64,000 nucleotides of DNA from Sternotherus odoratus (Eukaryota > Chordata > Testudines > Kinosternidae). This document shows positions 57,719 through 64,000 of the stretch, one piece after another. The translations under genes and the position numbers were made by a program. The stretch lies in assembly GCA_032164245.1 (NCBI GenBank), contig JAVMKO010000001.1, forward strand, positions 15,165,603 through 15,229,602. The letters run 5' to 3'. Below the pieces are notes generated by a model that saw only the letters and a list, made by a program, of their open reading frames with translations, was not told the origin of the DNA and did not search any database. The first letter of the stretch is position 1, and each line of letters starts with the position of its first letter.

Positions 57719-58740
57719 TTTGGGATTTTGGAAGGATACCAGTCTCCAGGAAATCTGGGATTTATAACCACTGTTACACATATAGGATGGCATTAAGGCT
57801 GGGATCTCAGATACCATGGTGACAAGCATGGTATTAAATGGCTAGAAAGACAGATTAGACAAATACTATAGAGAGTGCTTGAATTGTATCATTTTCTTGG
57901 AGAGGAAATTGAGAGAAAACACAGGGGATGAAGAGATGATTTTGTGTGACTGGGAGTCCTAGTCGAGATAGGAAGTGTCTCCTTTTTTCCATCTATCACT
58001 CATCATTTTGTATATCTCCCTCCTTCCCTACTATTTTCTCTCTCCGCTCCTCCACCTCCACATTTGCCATTTCTTTCTCTTTTCTATCTTCCCCTTGCCA
58101 TGGAGAGCACTATGCCTGTTATGCTAGTAGCAGCAGGCTGAAAAGATAACAGAAAGGATCAATTTCTCCAGCTTTCTTGGCAACAAATCTCTAATTCTAG
58201 AAACACCAGTGAGATTGAGACATTTTCTTGACTTTCATTCAGTTACTGCCTGGATGAATAGAGTGACACAGAAAAGCACAACATACGATGACGAGTATGT
58301 GGAGACCAATTAGAGGACAATACAAAACCATAGAAGGGGAGTGAGGGTGTTAAATGAGTGACTTGATAATATCCCAAGTGGGGGAAAAGAACCTTGCAAA
58401 TCATATATCAATTTACAGATATCACTGATATATCAACTGTATCTCTCTACATATGTATATTGTATTTCAGTAGCCCAGAACACTGCAGTGTTTACCTGGT
58501 GACAATCTTTCCAGTGTTATGAGACCATCACATAGAAAATATAAATTACCCAGAATTATAAGAAGTTCAGCAATAATCTTCCATATCTCAGTCTATAGAT
58601 GTGCAATAATATTTGGCCTCTGCTCTGTCTTGCTGTTCCAGTGTTCTGAGATCTGGTGACAGCTCAGAGGGCTCATATGCAGTGGAGCATGCTGTAATTT
58701 TTACACAATGCAGCCATGTTTCCTATATGGGGAATTCAAT
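57719..58740. other. No recognisable feature
   Basis: Nothing recognised, apart from a pyrimidine-rich segment at 57970-58100. Confidence 0.4.
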
Positions 58741-58762
58741 AAATTAAGGCTTGTCTACATAG

Positions 58763-59106
58763 AAAATTACTGTGCAGCAAGCCACAGTAGGAGTCTACAG
58801 TGAACCAGCTTGCTACAAAGTAACACCCAGTGTAGATGCATTTATAATATAGTGAAAGTCCCGGCTTGTGCAATGACTAAAGTCCAAAATTCCCAGATTA
58901 CTAGCAGTACTAGCAGTAAGTCAATCAGTTTGACGTACTGCTACTGCAGTTACTACAAGTTACTAGCAGTACGTCAAACTTACTAGTAGTAAGTCAAACT
59001 GTATCCCAGGACTTTCATTACACTATAGTAGTGTCCAGATGGATATTACTGCCCAGGAAGTTGGTGTGCTGCAGATTCACACCCTGGCTTGCCACACAGT
59101 AATTTT
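58763..59106. mobile_element. Foldback MITE with internal inverted repeats
   Basis: AAAATTACTGTGCAGCAAGC (58763-58782) pairs with its partner near 59087-59106 (GCTTGCCACACAGTAATTTT). Second-level pairing joins AGTGAAAGTCC and GGACTTTCATTACACT. At the centre AGTTTGACGTACTGCT (58927-58942) pairs exactly with AGCAGTACGTCAAACT (58965-58980). The words ACTAGCAGTA and AGTAAGTCAA recur four to five times between 58906 and 59000. Confidence 0.75.
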
Positions 59107-59109
59107 CAA

Positions 59110-61029
59110 CTATTTTTGTTAAAAGCATCTGACTTAATATATGAGACTTCAGAGGGAACAACATGTTATTTCCAGAAAAATCATCTTTGGAAAGAGTAAC
59201 AGCAAGAGAAATAGTCATAGCTTCACTGGCCTCTCTCTGGCTCTTTGTTTCTTTCATCCCATGTCTGTTCTGCGTATCAGAATAATCCTTCAAGCACTCG
59301 AGCTGATTTTTAAAATGTTCTTGGGATTGTCCAGCTTGTGCCTCCTGTCCTATAGGCAAGGTTGGCTGGCAGAGTTTGTATAAGGGTAAATGATTCAAAT
59401 GAAGGTTCGGGTTATTGGTGAGAAATGACTGCTTCTGTTCACTGCCCATGGCAATACGGTAGATATTTATAATTTTTTCCATTGTTCCTCATCTTCAGAC
59501 TGAATCCACTTGTGCAAATCATTCATTTCTGAAGTGCAAAACCTGCACATGCTTAACTTTACATGCATGAGTAGTCTTGTTACAAATGGAGTTGTTGGCA
59601 GAGTTGGGTCTTATATTTTGGGGAGATGACCCCTTCATTTCCATTGGTGCTATTAAAACAGTTTATGTTTTAAGCAAGTCTCAAAATGTTTGATCCATGG
59701 ATCTGTTCATGAATGAAGGCACCAAACTTAAGTCCTGATTCTCTTCAGGGTAACTCAGTTGACCTCACTGAAATTACTCTTGAGTAACACCAGTGTAAGT
59801 GAGAGGAAAATCAAACCCCTGGTTTTCCTGGTAATCAAACAGAATTTGAATGGAGCCGTCCAGAGGTGAAATCCTAGTGCTTGATTCTGCTGCTGCTCCT
59901 CATGTTAAGCAGTGCCTCACTCTTCAAGTAGATCCATTGGGCCAGATTCTGAAACCTTTACTCATGCTGAGTAGTAGCTGTACAAGTAGTGACATTGAAA
60001 TAAGAGAGTAAAGCACAACACAGACAGGATCTGGCCCACAGTTATTGGGTGTGTTGGAAGTCAGAAGCAACATGATATGCACCCCTTGGTCATCACTACC
60101 TCTCTATTGCATCTCATTGGTCACTGAAATCATTCCTGCTCCCAAAGAAGGGTCACATTCTGTTAAACATAAACACTGAAAACCCCCAAGCAAGCTGTGC
60201 TTATATCTGAAGTGTCCTTCATTGTTATTCCCTGTTCTTATCAATTGCTTCTTTAAGAGACTCTTTGTTATAAGGTTACCTTTTAATAACAGCTAACACC
60301 TTGGGCAGCACTCAAGCTCATTACTAGCATCCACTTCCTTGAGCATTATCTCGGGTGCTATCTTAACTAAACTAAACCATTCTTAATGAGACTGAATTCC
60401 TTTCCCAGGCGATAAGACACCTACTATTGCTGGGGAAGATAATGTAGTGTCTGAGATACTTAACAGGAGAGTGCTACCCGTGGAATTGATCCAGTGATGA
60501 GATTAGATGTGGGAGCCATCCAATTTGCAGTTCACTCAGGCCTGCATGGAGAGAGGCCACAAAGGTTTTTTTCAAAAATGCAGCAACATGCAGGGCTGAT
60601 TATAACCTATAAAGGAGGCCTATAAAATGGTTGATTGTCACAAGAACTTCCCTCTACCTGCCCACAACCCACCCGGAGTTCATCTTCACAGCACCAGCCA
60701 TGTCCTATGACTCTTTGTTATCAATGGGCTTGCTTGTGGCTGCATACCTTCAGGAGGCGCCCTCCAAGTGTTTTGTGCTGATATCTTCGATCGCCGTTTC
60801 CTTCACACAGGGGCAAGTGCATTCCCCAAAGCTATGCCATGCCCTGCCTTGCACCGGTGGGGGAAGAAAGTAGGCAGAGCCTGGACTCTGCCTCTCCTCC
60901 CCCACAACGTGCCCAGTGACACAGCATATTTTGAAGACATTTCATTTAACCAAAAATGTTCTGATCAGTTCTAATAGGAATTGACGTCAATGGGAGCAGA
61001 TCCAGGCCAATGCTGAGTGCTTTTGAACA
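59110..61029. other. Unassigned
   Basis: No gene. Segments at 59735-59830 and 59938-60040 contain the phrases GGCCAGATTCTGAAACC and CAGGATCTGGCCC, an imperfect inverted pair of an old dispersed repeat. A 154-codon minus-strand frame at 59018-59482 shows no family resemblance. Confidence 0.4.
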
Positions 61030-61037
61030 TCCTAGCC

Positions 61038-61855
61038 CAGACATGGGCAAACTACGGCCCGCGGGCCACATACGGCCCGTTAGGCTTTTTAATCCGGCCC
61101 GCCGAACTTGTCCAAATTATAGTAAAAACCTCCTTTTTTTCCCCTTTCCCTGCAATGCCCACGTTTCCCCAATAGATGGCGCACTCAAAACACATTGACC
61201 GTTGTTGGAGTGGCGCGTATTTCTCTTTATTTCACTTTAATTTTATCCGGCCTGCGAGCTCTCGGCAGGGGAGTGGTGCCAGTGGCCCCCTCCTCCGTGC
61301 CCAGGGGCCGAGCAGCGCGGTGAGGGGCGCCGCGCTCCCGCCCGGGGGTGCCGGGCTGAGCTGCCGGGGCCAGGCGAGGAGCCAGATGAGAGCAGCAAGC
61401 CGGGGGGCCATGCCCGGTTGAGCAAAGTAAGCAAGAACGGGGGTGAGGGGCGCTCAGGGGGGCTTGGGTGGTGGTTAGGGTGGGGGGGTCTCGGGAGAGG
61501 GCAGTCAGGGAACTAAGTGCAGGGGGCTTAGATTGGGGATTCTGGGGGGCAGTTAGAGTGGGGGGTTGCTGGAAGGGGGCAATCAGGGGACAAGGAGCAG
61601 GAGGGCTTAGGTACGGGGTAGGGTCCTGCGGGGGGAAGTTAGGGAGGGGGGGGATCTCTGGAGGGGGCAATCGGACAAGGAGCGGGGGGGCTGGATGTCT
61701 TGGGAGCTCTGAGGGGGCAGTCAGGGGGTGGGAGGTGAGTGGGAGTCAGATGGGGGGGGCAGGCTATTTGGCGAGGCACAGCCTTCCCTACCTGGCCCTC
61801 CACACAATTTTGAACCCCAATGTGGCCCTCGGGCCAAAAAGTTTGCCCACCCCTG
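61038..61855. mobile_element. hAT-like non-autonomous transposon, 818 bp, 8-bp duplication
   Basis: Left end CAGACATGGGCAAACTACGG and right end AAAAGTTTGCCCACCCCTG form inverted termini with a longer matching subterminal region (GGGCCACATACGGCCC against AATGTGGCCCTCGGGCC). TCCTAGCC flanks at 61030-61037 and 61856-61863, a perfect 8-bp duplication. The interior 61440-61750 is a GC-rich tandem array. No transposase. It belongs with the elements at 1032 and 18256. Confidence 0.88.
61440..61750. repeat. GC-rich minisatellite inside hAT-like element
   Basis: Degenerate units of about 60-75 bases share GGGGGCAATCAGGGGACAAG, GAGCAGGAGGGCTTAGG and G runs. Several partial copies are visible. Confidence 0.6.
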
Positions 61856-61869
61856 TCCTAGCCTATCTG

Positions 61870-63260
61870 CCCTTCATCTCTCTTTTTAGCTGTCCCCTGT
61901 GCACCAAATTGTCCTTTATTCATTTACCTGGGTGACTAGATGGTATTTTAGTGGCCCAGATACCTTTAGACATCTTGTCCCGGTTAGGCTATTTCTGGTT
62001 TTTCCTCTTCTCGACTGATTGAAAAGAACCTCTAGAAACACATGCATTTTGATTCCCACAGACTACAATCAGAAGCTCGACCAAGAGTGGACCTTTCATT
62101 GATTAAATCCAATAGCAAGTGAAGTAGCTGCTTCATCTTCTCTGAGATACCCTACTTAGCAAGTCTATGACCTACACCGTGGTATTTGAGCTGCCAGCTT
62201 TGCCATCTCATTTCAAGGTAATCTGTGCAGAAACTAGTGAGAAAATGCTTTGGACAGTGCAGTGTGGAATTAGGATGATTTACTCTCATTGTTTCAAGCT
62301 AGTAGACTCAATGCTGAAAATAAAATCCATTTTGCTATCACTCTGCCTACCTCCTTTATTGAAAACCTAAATTAGAGCATGTTGTACAGAGGCTGTTTGA
62401 CATGCCTGACAGAATGGATTGTACTTGCATTCCTCCAGTCCTTCCCTTAATAATGCCACTTGAGTTCTTAGTGCCAGCTAAGCTTCCCAATAGCAGACTG
62501 CATGCAGTAGCTGATTTTTTCCCTCCCTGGTTAAATAAACATGACACTTTACAGCCATTATATCCTCAATTAAATAATAGCCTATCATTCCAAAGAAACA
62601 TAATCAAAGTTGCTTTAGCCTAAATCCATTTTATTGATCATCAAATCAACGAGAGAATCGTCTCATCAGCAGGCTTCTGATATGTGTCTTGCAGAAGGCA
62701 GTGCTAAATCAAATGAAAGAGAACTGACTGCCTTGGAAAGAGGTTCAGAAGATCCCTCACTCTTGCTTTTGCTTCTTTAAATCTGTCAGAATTTCAATTA
62801 GATGAGTTGCGCTGGTGTATTAAGAGTCCCTGATCAGTTTCCACCATGCAACTTCTGTCAGATTGTTTGACTAGAATCATGTGCTGACTTGACTTGCAAG
62901 CACATGTATCCTTTAGAAGCTGGTATGCACATACCAACTGGAAAAAACACATCCAATTAGGAACAGTTTTTATGCATAACTGTTTCCCTAGAGAGATTTG
63001 TTTGGCAGAAACATTTGCAAGATTTAGCAAAGTTGTAGCACTGGGTGGGATCATGAAAATGTATCGCTGTAATTCAGTCATGAATGTGGCCCATAACGCC
63101 ATATGTCATTAATGTTACAGTTCTGCCAGGTGGAATCAGAAGTGACAAAGCTTGGGTTCAATATCTAGTGGTTCCTTTTTAGCAATAAAACCCAGAACGG
63201 GCTTAAGCACCTGGGAAACCTGGGAAAGTAACCTGGGAAAATTACACTCCACCCCTGGGT
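61870..63260. other. Unassigned; possible conserved noncoding stretch at 62400-62640
   Basis: No gene or clear repeat. The segment 62400-62640 has moderate complexity with few repeat-like words, which suggests single-copy sequence. Confidence 0.3.
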
Positions 63261-63266
63261 GCCTCT

Positions 63267-63530
63267 GGGTATGTCTTCACTACCCGCCGGATCGGCGGGT
63301 AGCGATCGCTCTTCTAATGATCGATTTCTCACGTCTCATTAAGACGCGAGAAATCGATCTCCTGCAGCACCCCCATCGACTCCGTAACTCCAGCTTGATG
63401 CAAGGCGCAAGCTGGAGTCGATGGCGGAGCACGCTGCTGACTGACGCTGCCATGAGGACAGCAGGTAAGTCGGCTGAAAATATTTGCATATTTTCAGTCA
63501 ATCCCCCCCCCCCATAGCGAAGACCAGCCC
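63267..63530. mobile_element. MITE with three internal hairpins
   Basis: Ends GGGTATGTCTTCACTA and TAGCGAAGACCAGCCC are imperfect inverted repeats. Three clean inner hairpins follow: TACCCGCCG with CGGCGGGTA (63281-63301), GATCGATTTCTC with GAGAAATCGATC (63319-63359), and CTCCAGCTTG with CAAGCTGGAG (63388-63417). GCGATCGC sits between the first two. A C run lies at 63503-63513. Confidence 0.75.
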
Positions 63531-63534
63531 TTTA

Positions 63535-63770
63535 AGAGGCACTTCCCCTCTTGCAAGCACTGAGTCTGTCTGTAGAAAGGAAAGCATATGACCACGCACT
63601 AAACACCCACCCAACAGTACTTTGGGTAGTGTCCTCTGCCCCATGTTCTCACCTTGTGGTGAGAAAGTCCAGCCAACAAAAGTTCCTTCAATGTGCCTCT
63701 CTTCCTTGGTCAATGAAGACCCAAAGTTCAGAGGTGCATTTGGGTGAGTTCACCTCTCACTTGGGAGGGA
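63535..63770. other. No confident feature
   Basis: Probably part of a dispersed repeat (CTTGTGGTGAGAAAGTCC, CCAGCCAACAAAAGTTCC) but not assignable. Confidence 0.35.
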
Positions 63771-63777
63771 AGGCAGC

Positions 63778-64000
63778 TCAGCTCACTCTTCCTTGGTCAC
63801 TCTGCCACTGCTCACTCGCTCACAACGCCAGCTGCTCGCTCTGCCGCCACTCATTGCTCCACAACTGGCCATTCACTCACTCCACCATTGGCTGCTCCTG
63901 CTGGCATTTGATCCATCGCTGCTCATTCACTCCAATGCTGCTTGCTCACTCCACCATCAGTCGCTCACTCTGCCACTGCCTTTTCTATTTCCACAATTCG
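63778..64000. repeat. Degenerate CTCACTC-type tandem tract
   Basis: Repeated units based on GCTCACTCCACCAT and CTGCTCGCTCTGCC, with variable spacing, run to the window end. No exact period could be fixed, and the tract is cut by the window edge. Confidence 0.6.

Noticed and set aside
59018..59482. 154-codon minus-strand frame as a host exon
   Set aside because: No family resemblance, no convincing splice context, and it overlaps the right end of a foldback MITE.
60631..60974. Possible coding exon (two overlapping frames of 80 and 68 codons)
   Set aside because: No recognisable domain; the frames compete with each other and no splice pattern is convincing.

Overview
The window looks like gene-poor, repeat-rich chromosomal DNA from an amniote, most probably a cryptodire turtle. 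The evidence is the set of transposable-element families: several CR1 non-LTR retrotransposon subfamilies with the characteristic end repeat, a tRNA-derived SINE carrying a CR1-like tail (a type described from tortoises), hAT-like elements with CAGGGGTGGGCAAA ends, MIR and L2 relics, Ty3/gypsy-type remnants and solo LTRs. A crocodilian or other sauropsid is a weaker alternative. There is no bacterial or viral gene organisation, and I found no host protein-coding gene, rRNA gene, functional tRNA gene or CRISPR array. Every recognisable coding stretch is a decayed transposable-element fragment. The sequence may be intergenic or lie inside a long intron; this cannot be decided without mapping.

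Layout. 1-4 kb: two hAT-like elements (84-601 and 1032-1515) and a near-perfect palindromic insertion (3511-3742). 4-7 kb: a minus-strand Ty3/gypsy relic (gag fragment, possible pol tail, candidate 3' LTR) and a plus-strand CR1. 8-20 kb: CR1 pieces, a complete 1.1-kb solo LTR (12770-13909), a palindromic MITE (16302-16584), a candidate LTR near 17 kb and decayed hAT pieces near 18.3 kb. 20.3-22.2 kb: a long minus-strand CR1 interrupted by two later insertions, each with its own target-site duplication. 24-27 kb: a GC-rich DNA-transposon relic, an L2-type tail split by an 827-bp solo LTR, and another LTR-like block. 28-32 kb: a second minus-strand CR1 and the chimeric tRNA/CR1 SINE. 32-40 kb: mostly unassigned, with MIR relics and an LTR block that splits one MIR. 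40-46 kb: CR1, an LTR block carrying a MITE, an unclassified RT-type fragment, a candidate retroviral LTR and a GC-rich transposon. 48.8-52 kb: LTR pieces and a plus-strand Ty3/gypsy relic (gag zinc knuckles, protease, RT) interrupted by a GC-rich block and by a foldback insertion. 53.9-55.5 kb: an L2 LINE. 55.7-57.7 kb: a CT/CA microsatellite and a 1.05-kb solo LTR. 58-64 kb: foldback MITEs, an 818-bp hAT-like element with a perfect 8-bp duplication, and a degenerate tandem tract running off the window end.

The most unusual signal is a set of four insertions (3511, 21504, 43481, 51841), all built as inverted dimers of one retroelement-like sequence and each flanked by a 10-13 bp target-site duplication. 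Three of them contain a short stem-loop segment resembling a hammerhead ribozyme core. I interpret them as Penelope-like element derivatives; that assignment is an inference. Nested insertions allow a relative age order to be read at several loci.
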